Below are positions 1 to 8,811 of a stretch of 64,000 nt of DNA, one piece after another. The notes beneath the pieces were generated by a model that was given only the letters and a program-made list of their open reading frames with translations, searched no databases and was not told the origin of the DNA. The position numbers and the translations under genes were made by a program. This stretch comes from an uncultured Roseobacter sp. (GTDB lineage: Bacteria; Pseudomonadota; Alphaproteobacteria; Rhodobacterales; Rhodobacteraceae), in assembly GCF_947496515.1 (NCBI RefSeq), contig NZ_CANMDB010000002.1, positions 372,001-436,000 of the forward strand, read 5' to 3'. Positions within the stretch are counted from its first letter, which is position 1. Each line of letters opens with the position of its first letter.

Positions 1-1411
1 TGCCCGCAAAGCTGTTCACCAGCACCCCGGCCATCAGCCCGAAGGCGAGCACTCCGCTCGCCAAGGCACCGCGCGTGGCCCAGCGGGTACGCCGCCGCGC
101 CGCGTCGTTCCGCGACACCAACCCAGCCTCGCCAAAGATCACGTCTGTCATGAGCCGCGTCAGGAAAAAGCTCCGCCCCTGCCCCTGTCCGGTGCCGATG
201 GCCTGCCGCGCGATGCCGAAACTCTCCGCCATGCCCGCCATCAGCCGGTCAACGGGCATGCCTTCCTGAGTGCCGGAGGTGAAATAGACACCACGCAGCA
301 TCAGCGGATCGTGATAGCGGCTGTGCTGAAAGATCTCCTCCAGAAAGCGCTGAGCCACATCCCGCAGGCTGGCCATCTGGGCAGGGAAGCCCGCGATCAG
401 CGCGCGGCGCTGGAAATCGGTCTCGGTCTGCATCCGTTCAAGGCTGTGGTCGCTCAGCCGGGTGATCAGCGCGTCGAATTCGCCGGGGAAGGCATCGGTG
501 GTTGCGTCCCGCGGCAGGGTGACGCCCCAGACCTGTTCACGCTCTCGGCTGCCGAGACGGTCAAAGAATTCCTGAAACCCGGCCACCAGATCCGCTTTGG
601 TCAGCATCACGTAAACGGGGAACTGCACCCCCAGCCGCGTCCGCAATTCCTGCAGGCGCAGCCGGATGGCGCGGGCGTGCTCGGCGCATTCCGCCTCGTC
701 CATCCGGGCCAGATCGGACAGGCTGATCGCCACCAGCGCACCATTGATGGGCTGGCGGCTGCGGGTTTTCCTGAGCATGTCGAGAAAGCCTGTCCAGGCG
801 CGTGCGTCCGCCTCCGCGTTGCTGTCCTGGGTGGTGTAGCGCCCCGCGGTGTCCAGCAGCACGGCCCCCTCGGTGAACCACCATTCGCAGTTGCGCGTCC
901 CGCCGATACCGGAGACGGAGGCCGCACCCAAGCTGTCGGCCAGCGGAAACTGCAGACCGGAATTTGCGATGGCGGTGGTCTTGCCAGCGCCCGGCGGGCC
1001 GATCATGACGTACCACGGCAGCTGGTAGAGGTAGGCCTTGCCGAACCAGCCCCCCTTTGTGCTCTTGCGCAGTGTCTTCAGCGCCGTCCGGAGCCTTGTG
1101 CCGATCTCGCCCAGTTCGGCCTCAATCGCGCTGTCCTCGATGCGTGCGTCTTCGGCTTCCTGTGCCATGGCCCGGGTGATCTGGCTTTCCCGGGTGCGGC
1201 GGGTCAGCAGGATGATGAGCACCGCGATGGTCGCCGCGGCAAAGATCGCCAGGGTCGCGGCGAGCCGGTCGAGCACCGTGTCGAAGGGTCTGATGCCAGC
1301 GATCTCCAGCAGCGGGCCAAGGTACCACAGCGGCAGCAGCACCAGCGTGGCCGTCAGCGCCACGATGCCGATGGGTGAAAGAAGGACGTTCCAGAAGAAA
1401 TGGCGGATCAT
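1..1411 (-). CDS. tssM: T6SS inner-membrane core protein TssM (IcmF), 5' part only
   Basis: TssM is the large inner-membrane protein that with TssL and TssJ forms the trans-envelope complex of the type VI secretion system. Reading the minus strand from ATG 1411 gives MIRHFFWNVLLSPIGIVALT, two N-terminal membrane segments (about residues 8-30 and 45-65), then a cytoplasmic GTPase-like domain with a P-loop (MIGPPGAGKTT, near residue 130), GGTRNCEWWFT, LLDTAGRY and LTKADLV, all typical of IcmF. A third membrane segment follows near residue 440 before the window edge cuts the gene; the periplasmic part, most of the usual ~1150 residues, is outside. The start lies 3 bases after the tssL stop, so the two are coupled. 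Last visible gene of the PAAR-tagH-tssJ-tssK-tssL-tssM unit. Confidence 0.93.
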   Translation of the reverse strand, partial: MIRHFFWNVLLSPIGIVALTATLVLLPLWYLGPLLEIAGIRPFDTVLDRLAATLAIFAAATIAVLIILLTRRTRESQITRAMAQEAEDARIEDSAIEAELGEIGTRLRTALKTLRKSTKGGWFGKAYLYQLPWYVMIGPPGAGKTTAIANSGLQFPLADSLGAASVSGIGGTRNCEWWFTEGAVLLDTAGRYTTQDSNAEADARAWTGFLDMLRKTRSRQPINGALVAISLSDLARMDEAECAEHARAIRLRLQELRTRLGVQFPVYVMLTKADLVAGFQEFFDRLGSREREQVWGVTLPRDATTDAFPGEFDALITRLSDHSLERMQTETDFQRRALIAGFPAQMASLRDVAQRFLEEIFQHSRYHDPLMLRGVYFTSGTQEGMPVDRLMAGMAESFGIARQAIGTGQGQGRSFFLTRLMTDVIFGEAGLVSRNDAARRRTRWATRGALASGVLAFGLMAGVLVNSFAG

Positions 1412-1414
1412 GGG

Positions 1415-2785
1415 TTAGTTTGCCTTTATGAGAATGACGTCGATGCGGCGGTTCTGCGCGCGGCCTTGCGCGGTGTCGTTGGAGGCGATGGGCTCGCTGT
1501 CGGCGCGGCCCTCGGCGGTCAGCCGGTCAGGTGCGCTCAGCGTGGTGGCCATCTTCTCCATCACGGCCTCGGCCCGGGCGAGGGACAGCGACAGGTTCGA
1601 GGGAAAGCGCGCGGTGTTGATCGGCACGTTGTCGGAATGACCCGCGACAATCACGGGGCCGCTCTCAGTCTCCAGTGCGCCTGCCACGCGGTCGATCAGC
1701 GGCCGGATATCGGGGCGCAGCACATCCGAGCCCGAGCCGAACATGCCCTCGCCGTTGATGCGTATGCGCACGGTATTGGCCTCGCCTGCGACACTCACCA
1801 GCTCTTGTGCGATCTCCGGTGCCAGAAATGCGGTAATGCGGTCCAGCGCATCCTCGCGCGGCGGCTGAGGTGCAGGTGGCGGCGGCGGAGGCGGTGCAGG
1901 TTCGGCCCGCGCCAGCGTGACCGGCCCGTTGAGGTCCAGCGCGAGGATCTGGCCGCGCACCTGCTCGGTGTCGAGCCGGAGCAGAAAGGACAACACAAAG
2001 AAAACCAGCGTGATCGCGGCGAGTGTCACCCCGCCCACGAGCCAGACCGGCATCCAAATCGAGAGTGCGCGTTGTGCGATCTTCAGCCCCTGCCAGCGCG
2101 GCGACAGATCCGCCTCTGCCCGCCCGCGCTGCGCCCGGATGGTGCGGGCGAGACCTTCGCGCAGGCTCAGATGCTGTTCGGCGCCGCGGGGGGCGATACG
2201 CAGACGGCCCTCGAACCCGAGGGCAAGGCACATATAGAGCAGCTCCAGCAGATCGCGGTTGCCGCCCGGATCAGATTGCAGCCGGTCCAGCAGATCGTAA
2301 AACCGCTCGCCCCCGTGGGTTTCCTTGTGAAAGGTGCCGACCATGCTCTGCTGTGCCCAGAGGCTGGCACCGCCCCAGGGCGTGTTCAGCACCACATCGT
2401 CGATCGTGGCACACAGCGCGTAGCGCGCGATCTTGCAGTCGCGGTCGGAGATGCCTGCCCCGGCGGCGCGCTGCTCAAAGGCGCGGATTTCGGCGATGAC
2501 ACCGCCGCGCAGCTGCGCGGGATCACTGTGCTGCGCACGGTTGCGGATCCGGCCCACCAGTTGCAACAGCGGCGACGCCGCAGTGCAGAGCGGGTTGAGC
2601 CCGGCGCGCCCTTCGGCAACGGGCAAAGCGGGTTCTGGCGTGGCACGGGCTGGTACCACGGCATCGGCAGGGGGCACGGCCAAGGCAGGCGCCGGTGGCG
2701 GCGAAGGCAGTCTGCCGCCGGGATTCAGGCGGATCACGGTCTTGTCTGTGTCCGTGGCCTCGGCAAAGGGGTCATCCTGGGTCAT
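1415..2785 (-). CDS. tssL: T6SS inner-membrane protein TssL with C-terminal OmpA-like domain
   Basis: TssL (DotU/IcmH) is the second inner-membrane component of the T6SS and docks the baseplate through TssK. The 456-residue protein has a proline/alanine-rich N-terminus, the DotU helical cytoplasmic domain (about 60-250, with FEQRAAGAGI, ALCATIDDVVLNTPWG, and HGGERFYDLLDRL), one membrane segment (about 258-280, preceded by IWMPVWLVGG), a proline-rich stretch, and a C-terminal OmpA/MotB-like domain (about 325-456; AGHSDNVP and NLSLSLARAEAV, then GRAQNRRIDVIL). The OmpA extension makes this the 'evolved' TssL that anchors to peptidoglycan. It sits between tssK and tssM; the tssM start follows by 3 bases. 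Confidence 0.95.
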   Translation of the reverse strand: MTQDDPFAEATDTDKTVIRLNPGGRLPSPPPAPALAVPPADAVVPARATPEPALPVAEGRAGLNPLCTAASPLLQLVGRIRNRAQHSDPAQLRGGVIAEIRAFEQRAAGAGISDRDCKIARYALCATIDDVVLNTPWGGASLWAQQSMVGTFHKETHGGERFYDLLDRLQSDPGGNRDLLELLYMCLALGFEGRLRIAPRGAEQHLSLREGLARTIRAQRGRAEADLSPRWQGLKIAQRALSIWMPVWLVGGVTLAAITLVFFVLSFLLRLDTEQVRGQILALDLNGPVTLARAEPAPPPPPPPAPQPPREDALDRITAFLAPEIAQELVSVAGEANTVRIRINGEGMFGSGSDVLRPDIRPLIDRVAGALETESGPVIVAGHSDNVPINTARFPSNLSLSLARAEAVMEKMATTLSAPDRLTAEGRADSEPIASNDTAQGRAQNRRIDVILIKAN

Positions 2786-2809
2786 GCGCGTACCTCTCTT
2801 GAGCCGGCC

Positions 2810-4144
2810 TTAACGGACCGCCCAAAGCTCCATTTCCAGATCCGGGAAATCACCCGCCACATGGATCGCCAGCCCGCCCGAACCGCGCATCTGCTGCCAA
2901 TGCGGGTTGGCGCGGTCGATCTCGAAGTAGACGACGCCCGCGTGATAGGGCACCTGCCGCGGGGCGACGGGCAGCGCGCGCAGATCCAGCCCCGGCAGGG
3001 CGGAGTTCACCAGCTGCCGGATCTCCTCCACCGGGCCAAGCTTGGCCTGCCCGGGGAAGTGCCGCCTGACACTCTCCGGCGGCACGCTGGCCTTGGCGGC
3101 GAGTACGAAACTGGCGCTGTCAAAGAGGCTCTTGTCCTCTATCATGGCCACCGACACGCCGTAGTTGCGCTGCTGCAGCGGGATGGCGACGGCATTCTGT
3201 TCCAGCACCATGCTGAGGTTTTCCCGCAACGCCCGGACAACGGGCCTGAAGGTTGCTGTCAGGTCCGCGTGGCGATAGGGGGGAAACTCCGGCGTGATGC
3301 GATCCGCGCTCATGAAACTGGCGAGCTGTCCGGCGAGCCCCACAAGCTGCTGATAGATCTGTGCTGGGTGTGCGTTTTCAATGCTGCGCAGATGGCGGAT
3401 CTGCGGCAGGGTGGCGTTGATCGCGATCAGCAGCAGGAAATCTGAAATCTCCGCCACGCCGCGGCCCGCCCCGTTTTGGCCCAAGCGCCCGGAGAGCGCC
3501 TGCACCCGGTGGCTGAGCAGCCCTTCCAGCTCCTCCAGAAAGTCATGCAGTGGCGGTGCGGCGCGCGCGTCGAGGCAGGACGCCATGAACCGCTTGTCGA
3601 GCAGGATTTCCCCGTCGCTGCGCACTTCCGTGATCCGCGCGATGGGGATGATCACCCGGTCGCTCACCTCATCGAGATCGAGCGCCAGCATCATGCGCAA
3701 TTTGCCGATGGCGACAGAGGCCGTGCGCTGGCTGCGGGCGGAGGCATCGGTCACCTCTATCTCTTCGGGCAGATAGCGCGAGCGGGCCGCCGGATCGCCG
3801 GTCAGATCCACCTCCGGCGCGCCCGGCGTGCGTGTCGGCAGGGTGAGGTAGACAACCGCCTCTTTCACTGTCTCCGGCACGTCGAGCGCGGCGGGATGGG
3901 CATCGGTGTCCGGGATGCGGAAGGGTACGCCATCGGGGGTCAGCCCGTGGGCCGATTTGACGGCGAGCTTGCCAAGCTTGAGCAGTTCGGTGTCCAGCGT
4001 CAGTGCGCTGACCCCCCAGGCATAGGGCATGAGGCTGCCTGCGAGCCCGGCCACCAGCGCTTCGGTATGGCGGTCCTGCTGCTGGAAGTGCTGCGGCTGC
4101 AAGAACAGCCCCTCCTGCCAGATGACTTTGTTGTGCCGGGACAT
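2810..4144 (-). CDS. tssK: T6SS baseplate protein TssK
   Basis: TssK is the trimeric adaptor that links the baseplate wedge (TssEFG) to the membrane complex (TssL/TssM). The 444-residue length is typical. The diagnostic N-terminus KVIWQEGLFLQPQHFQQQDR is present, as are internal features such as ALDLDEVSDRVIIPIARI and the receptor-binding-protein-like C-terminal half. The ATG is preceded on the minus strand by AGGAG at good spacing. It follows tssJ by 18 bases and precedes tssL by 24 bases in one operon. No unusual feature was noticed. Confidence 0.96.
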   Translation of the reverse strand: MSRHNKVIWQEGLFLQPQHFQQQDRHTEALVAGLAGSLMPYAWGVSALTLDTELLKLGKLAVKSAHGLTPDGVPFRIPDTDAHPAALDVPETVKEAVVYLTLPTRTPGAPEVDLTGDPAARSRYLPEEIEVTDASARSQRTASVAIGKLRMMLALDLDEVSDRVIIPIARITEVRSDGEILLDKRFMASCLDARAAPPLHDFLEELEGLLSHRVQALSGRLGQNGAGRGVAEISDFLLLIAINATLPQIRHLRSIENAHPAQIYQQLVGLAGQLASFMSADRITPEFPPYRHADLTATFRPVVRALRENLSMVLEQNAVAIPLQQRNYGVSVAMIEDKSLFDSASFVLAAKASVPPESVRRHFPGQAKLGPVEEIRQLVNSALPGLDLRALPVAPRQVPYHAGVVYFEIDRANPHWQQMRGSGGLAIHVAGDFPDLEMELWAVR

Positions 4145-4162
4145 TGCGGTTGGCTCCTCGGT

Positions 4163-4597
4163 TCAGCGGATCAGGGCGCGGTTGCCGGACAGGGTGACGG
4201 TGACCGGATTGGGTGCATCGGGTGTCAGTCCGCGGGTCGCACGGAACGTGCCGGTAATGTCGCGAAAGGCGGCGATCACACCAATGGCGGCCGGGGGTTG
4301 CGCAAAGCTCCGGGCGTCGGTCAGCGCCGTGTTCGGGGTCACCAGAAAGCTTTGGGTGGAGATCAGATCTGCGCCTAGCGTTGCCTCTGGCGTGCCGAAG
4401 AGCGCAAAGAAATCTGCCGTGCGAAAGGCGTTCGCATCGGTCAGGTACATCACCTTGACCTCAACCGGCGCGCCCCCGTTCATGTCCGCGGCACCGTTGA
4501 TCGTCAGCGCCACGTCGGTGGATGCGGGGCCGCGGGCGGCGCAGCCCGAAAGGGTCAGCGCAAGAGAGGAGAAAAGCAGGCGTCGGCGGGTGATCAT
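4163..4597 (-). CDS. tssJ: T6SS outer-membrane lipoprotein TssJ
   Basis: TssJ is the outer-membrane lipoprotein of the T6SS envelope complex and binds the periplasmic end of TssM. The 144-residue product begins MITRRRLLFSSLALTLSGCA, a lipoprotein signal peptide with lipobox LSGC and the lipidated Cys at residue 19. The rest fits the TssJ beta-sandwich: VALTINGAADMNGGAPVEVK, then VMYLTDANAFRTADFFALF, characteristic of the family. It lies between the FHA gene and tssK in the same transcription unit. Confidence 0.93.
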   Translation of the reverse strand: MITRRRLLFSSLALTLSGCAARGPASTDVALTINGAADMNGGAPVEVKVMYLTDANAFRTADFFALFGTPEATLGADLISTQSFLVTPNTALTDARSFAQPPAAIGVIAAFRDITGTFRATRGLTPDAPNPVTVTLSGNRALIR

Positions 4598-4609
4598 GCG
4601 GGTATCCCT

Positions 4610-5809
4610 TCAGAGTTTGGAAATTTGCTGTTCGTAGGCACTGGCGAAGGCGCGGAGGAAACTGCCCTGAAAATCCTCTTCAGCTTCGCGGGCAATCCGG
4701 GCGTAGCGGGCCTCGTAGGCATCCCACGCGCGGGCCTTGTGACGCGAGGAAAGGCGGGCCAGCGGGCCTGTCGCGTGTGTGTCGGATTGCAGCGCGTCGG
4801 GGCTCAGTTGGGTCAGCAGATCCTTGATCGCGGCCTGAAGGCCGGTCATGGTCGCAATCTCATGGGCCTTGATGTCGCGCAGAACCTCGGCGGTCGCAGC
4901 CTCGGGGTCCTGATAGCCGGGCCGTGCCGGACCGATCATCGCCTCGATGGCCTGCTCTGCGCTGACGGAGAACTTCAGCGGATTGTTGGCCTCTGCCGCG
5001 ATCATCGTGCGCGCCACCCGCATCTCGCTCTTGAGCGCGGTGCGGGTCATCATGACGTCGCGCAGACCGCTGATCATCGCGGCCATGACGCGGCCCACGC
5101 GGCCCATGACCTCCGGTGCCTGATCTTCGGGGATGTGCAGGTCTGCCATCCCGAGCCCGGTTGCAAAGGCCTCAAGCGCGTCCCCCGGTGTCGCAGACCT
5201 TACGGGTGCGGCCGGCGTTCTTGAAGGCGCGGATATCTCTGCATCCCAGTCGTCGGGGATCACCGGTGCCTGTACCTTCGGTGCCGCGAAATGATCCTGC
5301 ATAGCCGGTGAGTGATCTGCCGCGCTGCCGCCGGTATGAGGGTGTGATGAAGGCGCGGCAGCGAAGGGGTCCGCCTCCGCATCTCCGCCGCGGAGCAGGT
5401 CATCGAGAAAGGCGTTGTCGTCCTCCACCGTATCGCACGCCGACATGACCGGCGGCATTGCGGATGGCGCGGCGTCTTTGTTCAGCGCCTCCATCGCGCC
5501 GATTTCCACCACCAACTCGTAAGTGCCGACGAGGATGACATCGCCGGTTTTCAGCACTGTGGCGGTGTCGCCGATCCGCTCCGGCTGGTAGTTGAGAAAC
5601 GTACCGTTGATGGAGGTATCGCGGAGCACATAACCCTCGCCCTGTCGCTCCAGCAGGCAATGGCGCTTGGACAGGACACGGTCCGGGTCTGGCAGGGTGA
5701 GATCGTTGTCGGCCTCCCGCCCCACGCGGAGCGCGTTGCCGGTCATCGTCACCTCGATCGGCGCGGCGTGGTCCTGGTCGGTATCATGAGCGGTGAGGGT
5801 CAGCGACAT
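4610..5809 (-). CDS. tagH: T6SS-associated FHA-domain protein (TagH/Fha type)
   Basis: An N-terminal forkhead-associated domain (about residues 15-100; GNALRVGREADNDLTL, SKRHCLLER and INGTFLN carry the phosphothreonine-binding RxGR, S/RH and NGT motifs) is joined to a long acidic linker and a helical C-terminal T6SS domain (about 230-399, LGMADLHIPEDQAPEVMGRV onward). FHA proteins of this type are phosphorylation-dependent T6SS activators; the Ser/Thr kinase at 22310-23647 is the obvious partner. I chose ATG 5809 (MSLTLTAHD), 5 bases after the PAAR stop, over an earlier in-frame start at 5842 that lies inside the PAAR gene. The product is about 399 residues. No PppA-like phosphatase is in the window. 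Confidence 0.9.
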   Translation of the reverse strand: MSLTLTAHDTDQDHAAPIEVTMTGNALRVGREADNDLTLPDPDRVLSKRHCLLERQGEGYVLRDTSINGTFLNYQPERIGDTATVLKTGDVILVGTYELVVEIGAMEALNKDAAPSAMPPVMSACDTVEDDNAFLDDLLRGGDAEADPFAAAPSSHPHTGGSAADHSPAMQDHFAAPKVQAPVIPDDWDAEISAPSRTPAAPVRSATPGDALEAFATGLGMADLHIPEDQAPEVMGRVGRVMAAMISGLRDVMMTRTALKSEMRVARTMIAAEANNPLKFSVSAEQAIEAMIGPARPGYQDPEAATAEVLRDIKAHEIATMTGLQAAIKDLLTQLSPDALQSDTHATGPLARLSSRHKARAWDAYEARYARIAREAEEDFQGSFLRAFASAYEQQISKL

Positions 5810-5814
5810 GACCT

Positions 5815-6105
5815 TTAGCCCCCGATCAGCACGGTGGCGCATCCCATCACGATGGCACCGCCGTGCGCGCAGCTGTCGCCGAGACGTGCCTGAGGCAGCT
5901 TGCCGGTCAGCACGGTGGCCGAGCCCATCGCCACAACATCGGGTGGCCCCACACAGACCGCCATGGATGTCGCTGTAGCTGCTGGCATGCCGCCGATCAG
6001 CACGGTGGGCACCGGCGTCAGAAGCGGACCACCCACATGCGGAACGATGCCGCTGATCATCGGGCAGACGTGCATGTCACCTGTGCGGGCGGCGGGCATG
6101 GTCAT
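5815..6105 (-). CDS. T6SS PAAR-domain spike tip protein
   Basis: A 96-residue single-domain PAAR protein that caps the VgrG trimer. The two PAAR repeats and the metal ligands are visible: DMHVCP, PHVGGP, CVGPPD and CAHGG. There is no effector extension. It is the first gene of the unit running through tagH, tssJ, tssK, tssL and tssM, and a conserved promoter-like element ends 46 bases upstream of its start. It is clearly related to the second PAAR protein at 57679-57978 in the eCIS cluster, with shared PHVGGP, CVGPPD and AHGG blocks. Confidence 0.95.
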   Translation of the reverse strand: MTMPAARTGDMHVCPMISGIVPHVGGPLLTPVPTVLIGGMPAATATSMAVCVGPPDVVAMGSATVLTGKLPQARLGDSCAHGGAIVMGCATVLIGG

Positions 6106-6150
6106 CGGGAAACCTCACTCGGACGGGCGCAGTGATGCGCGGTTCACTCC

Positions 6151-6180
6151 GTTAGTGCCCGGTGATGCGCTTAAGGTTCA
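6151..6180 (-). promoter_or_regulatory. ECF-type promoter P1 (PAAR-tagH-tssJKLM unit)
   Basis: On the minus strand TGAACC (6180-6175) is followed after 17 bases by CACTAAC (6157-6151). The same pair at the same spacing stands before the ECF sigma gene and other T6SS units here. The TGAACC overlaps the last codons and stop of the DUF6931-like gene, and the element ends 46 bases before the PAAR start. The sigma factor assignment is inference. Confidence 0.7.
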
Positions 6181-6728
6181 CGCTGCCCGTTGCCGCCGCG
6201 CGCAATATCGAGCCCGCGGGTCAGAAATAGCCCGGTGCGCGCCTCCGCGTCAGTCTCATTGGCGTAGATCGCGATCAGCAGCATGCCGTAGACCGCCGCT
6301 CCCACAGCCCCCGGAGGTGCAGGATGATCATCAAGCTCTCCCGGCCCCATGGTGCCATCGGCAAAGCAGGCCGCGAGGGCGCAAAAGGCGGTATCATCGT
6401 CCGGTCTGGCCGCATCCAGCGCGGCGCGGGCGGCCAGACGGGTGTCAAAGCCCGGCTGCCGGACCCACGCCTCCGCAGCGCTGACAGCGGTGCTCTGCGC
6501 TCCCATCTGACGCGCGGCGAGGCATGCCCACCAAGTGGCCTCGCGCGCGGGCAGCGCGTGGGCCAGCAACTGCAGCATGTCGAGTGTTGCGCGCTTTTCG
6601 GTGAGTTCCTCCAGCACGGCAGAGGCAGGCGCCCCCGCCGGTGCATCGAGCGCTGTCTGCAACGTCACGCCGTTCCGAGTCAGTATCCGCGCCAGCGGCC
6701 CGCGCGGCAGCTTGCTCAGATCGTCCAT
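6171..6728 (-). CDS. T6SS-linked protein of unknown function (resembles DUF6931)
   Basis: A 185-residue mostly helical, alanine-rich soluble protein with no signal peptide. Recognisable stretches are REATWWACLAARQMG, LAARAALDAARPDDD, and the C-terminal YGMLLIAIYANETD. It resembles the DUF6931 proteins that accompany T6SS loci; that match is from memory of the family pattern and is moderate. The start ATG 6728 (MDDLSKLPRG) lies 8 bases after the vgrG stop, so it is probably translated with vgrG and may act as an adaptor or chaperone for spike loading. That role is inference. An upstream in-frame start exists but is within vgrG and was not used. Confidence 0.7.
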   Translation of the reverse strand: MDDLSKLPRGPLARILTRNGVTLQTALDAPAGAPASAVLEELTEKRATLDMLQLLAHALPAREATWWACLAARQMGAQSTAVSAAEAWVRQPGFDTRLAARAALDAARPDDDTAFCALAACFADGTMGPGELDDHPAPPGAVGAAVYGMLLIAIYANETDAEARTGLFLTRGLDIARGGNGQREP

Positions 6729-6736
6729 GGCACCGC

Positions 6737-8767
6737 TCAATTGATCATGGTCAAGCTGCCCTTGACCGTCAGGATGCCAGAGGATTTGAGCTGGGTCATG
6801 CCGCCACCTTCGAGGCTGAGCATGCCGCTGCCCTTCAGGCTCGCCTGCCCCTTGCCTTCCAACGCCAGTTGCCCGCCCGCCGCGACCTTGGCGGTGGCCT
6901 GAGCATTGACGTCGATCTTGGGGGCGGAGATCGTCACGCCGCCCGGCGTCAGCTCGATCTCGGAAGCGCCGCATTTCAGCGTGATATTGGACTTTGCCGT
7001 CAGCGTCAGCGCACCATCCACGGTCGTGGTATGATCCTTGGCGATATGCCGGGTCTCCCCCCCTTTGGCAACGATAAAGCTGTGATCGCCCTCGCGGATG
7101 GTCTCGGTCTTGTCGCCGTGGATCGTCTGGGTGAGCCCGCCGGGGCTCTTGTGCTCCAGACCCACTTCGATCTCGGCACTGTTCTTGATGATCTGCTTGA
7201 AGTCGCGCTCGGACTGCAGGCGCACGAATTCGGCGTCTTTCTTGTCTTCGAAGATCAGTTCGCTGCAGCCGTTCCCGCCCTTGGCGCTATTGGTGCGCAC
7301 CCCCGTTTGCGTGCCATCACCCGGCAGCGACGTGGGAGGCTTGGCATCGCCGTTATAGACCATCCCGGTGATGATCGGGCGGTCGGGGTCGCCCTGCTCG
7401 AACTGGACGACGACCTCCTGCCCGATCCGTGGCACGGCGACCATGCCCCAGCCCTTGCCGCTCCATGGCACGGCGGAGCGGATCCAGCAGGAGGATGTCT
7501 CGTCGCGTTTGCCGTCCCGGTCCCAGTGGAACTGTACCTTCACGCGGCCCATGCTGTCGGTCCAGACCTCTTCGCCCGCCTTGCCGACGACGACCGCTGT
7601 CTGCACGCCCGGGTTCTCCGGGCGCGGTGTATGGTGCGGGCTGCGATAAGGGTCGCGCGCGGGCTGCACCTCGATCTCGCAGCGGTAAAGATCGGGGTTC
7701 GTGGTATGATCGAAATCGAGCACGGGTCCCAGGATCGCCTGCACGATGTCGCGATCCTCCATCATCACATCGAGCTGGATCTGGTGCCGGGCACGCAACA
7801 CCAGATAATCGGCGTTCTCCGCCTTGCGGGGATGCTTTTTGAGCTGGAAGCGCGCACCAACGGCCATCTGCCGGACATTGCCCACGGCCCGTGCGCGGTG
7901 GGTCTGGGCGGCGTAGGCTTCGGCGCGGATCTGCGCGTGATGCTCCCCCGCACCGCTGGTGGTGTGGCGGCCCGAGGCGTCGTAGACCTCATAGCTGACG
8001 TGCGCGCCGCGACCCTTGGGCAGCGCTTTGCTGCATGTCAGATCGGTCTTGGGGGCCTCGAAATCATGCCCCTGAAGGGTCACCTTGCCGGGGCGAATAC
8101 GCTCCGAGCCGCGCCATTCGTAGATATGATCTTCGTCACGAAACATATCCGCCGCGCGCATGTAATAATTGAGCGTGGGATGATCCTGCGTCGGTAAATG
8201 GCAACTGGCGTCATCGACCAGCACCAGCGTCTCGCGCGCCTTGTCATAGGTATGGAAGTAGTAGATCCCTTCCTCTTCCATCAGTCTGGAAATAAAGGCA
8301 AAATCACTCTCCCGGTACTGCACGCAATAGCTTCGTTTGACAAAGCTGTGCTTGGTCTTGTCCTTGAAGTCGGAAAACCCGTGGGCACCAAAGACCTCGC
8401 GCAGGATCTCCATCACTGTCTTGTCCTGAAAAATCCGACAGTTCGTCGTCTGGGTGAGAAACCATAACCAGCTGCGCAGCTCAGCCCGAAAGTATCCCTG
8501 ACTGCCCGAGGCGCCGAGGAATTCAGCGGACACGCAGCGGCCCTGAAAATGGCGTAGCTTGTCCCGGGGTGCGTCGAGGTCTATGCCCAGACGCTCACCC
8601 ACCAGCTTTTGCAGGTCGAGGTCGAGGTCGGTGGACATGAATTCCACCGTCATGCGCGGGATCTCGGCCAGCGCCTCGTCGATCTGCGCGCGCACCAGAT
8701 AGCCCTTGATCCCATTGGGCAGTTTGAGCCGCGCGGGCCGGTTTTCCAGCAGGATATCCTTGGACAT
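6737..8767 (-). CDS. vgrG: T6SS spike protein VgrG (TssI)
   Basis: VgrG forms the trimeric puncturing spike on top of the Hcp tube. The 676-residue protein has the gp27-like first half (SWLWFLTQTTNCRIFQDKTV and QYRESDFAFISRLMEEEGIY are family hallmarks), the gp5 OB-fold (GRVKVQFHWDRDGKRDETSS, SCWIRSAVPWSGKGWG, RIGQEVVVQFEQGDPDRPII, ITGMVYN), and a C-terminal beta-helix with DUF2345-like repeats ending TVKGSLTMIN. There is no C-terminal effector extension, so it is a structural rather than 'evolved' VgrG. It follows the TssB-TssC fusion gene by 44 bases and is followed by the DUF6931-like gene. Confidence 0.97.
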   Translation of the reverse strand: MSKDILLENRPARLKLPNGIKGYLVRAQIDEALAEIPRMTVEFMSTDLDLDLQKLVGERLGIDLDAPRDKLRHFQGRCVSAEFLGASGSQGYFRAELRSWLWFLTQTTNCRIFQDKTVMEILREVFGAHGFSDFKDKTKHSFVKRSYCVQYRESDFAFISRLMEEEGIYYFHTYDKARETLVLVDDASCHLPTQDHPTLNYYMRAADMFRDEDHIYEWRGSERIRPGKVTLQGHDFEAPKTDLTCSKALPKGRGAHVSYEVYDASGRHTTSGAGEHHAQIRAEAYAAQTHRARAVGNVRQMAVGARFQLKKHPRKAENADYLVLRARHQIQLDVMMEDRDIVQAILGPVLDFDHTTNPDLYRCEIEVQPARDPYRSPHHTPRPENPGVQTAVVVGKAGEEVWTDSMGRVKVQFHWDRDGKRDETSSCWIRSAVPWSGKGWGMVAVPRIGQEVVVQFEQGDPDRPIITGMVYNGDAKPPTSLPGDGTQTGVRTNSAKGGNGCSELIFEDKKDAEFVRLQSERDFKQIIKNSAEIEVGLEHKSPGGLTQTIHGDKTETIREGDHSFIVAKGGETRHIAKDHTTTVDGALTLTAKSNITLKCGASEIELTPGGVTISAPKIDVNAQATAKVAAGGQLALEGKGQASLKGSGMLSLEGGGMTQLKSSGILTVKGSLTMIN

Positions 8768-8811
8768 TCAGGATGCCTCCCTGGGTCTTGTAAGGGCGAT
8801 GTGATGCTGCA

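Noticed and set aside
1400-3445. Long plus-strand open frame of 681 codons opposite tssL and tssK
   Set aside because: It is antisense to two well-supported T6SS genes, has no homology, and its composition (Arg/Gln/His-rich) is that of a mirror frame in GC-rich DNA.
4160-4165. TGAACC on the minus strand before tssK as an eighth ECF promoter
   Set aside because: No CACTTAC-like sequence at 17 or 18 bases; the next start is only 16 bases away.
6141-6146. Second TGAACC just downstream of P1
   Set aside because: No matching -10 at the fixed spacing.
6737-8767. VgrG with a C-terminal effector domain
   Set aside because: The protein ends with the beta-helix at TVKGSLTMIN, with no extra domain.
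8790-8795. GTAAGG (plus strand) before vgrG as an ECF -10 element
   Set aside because: No TGAACC on the minus strand at the required distance; vgrG is better explained as read through from the fusion gene.
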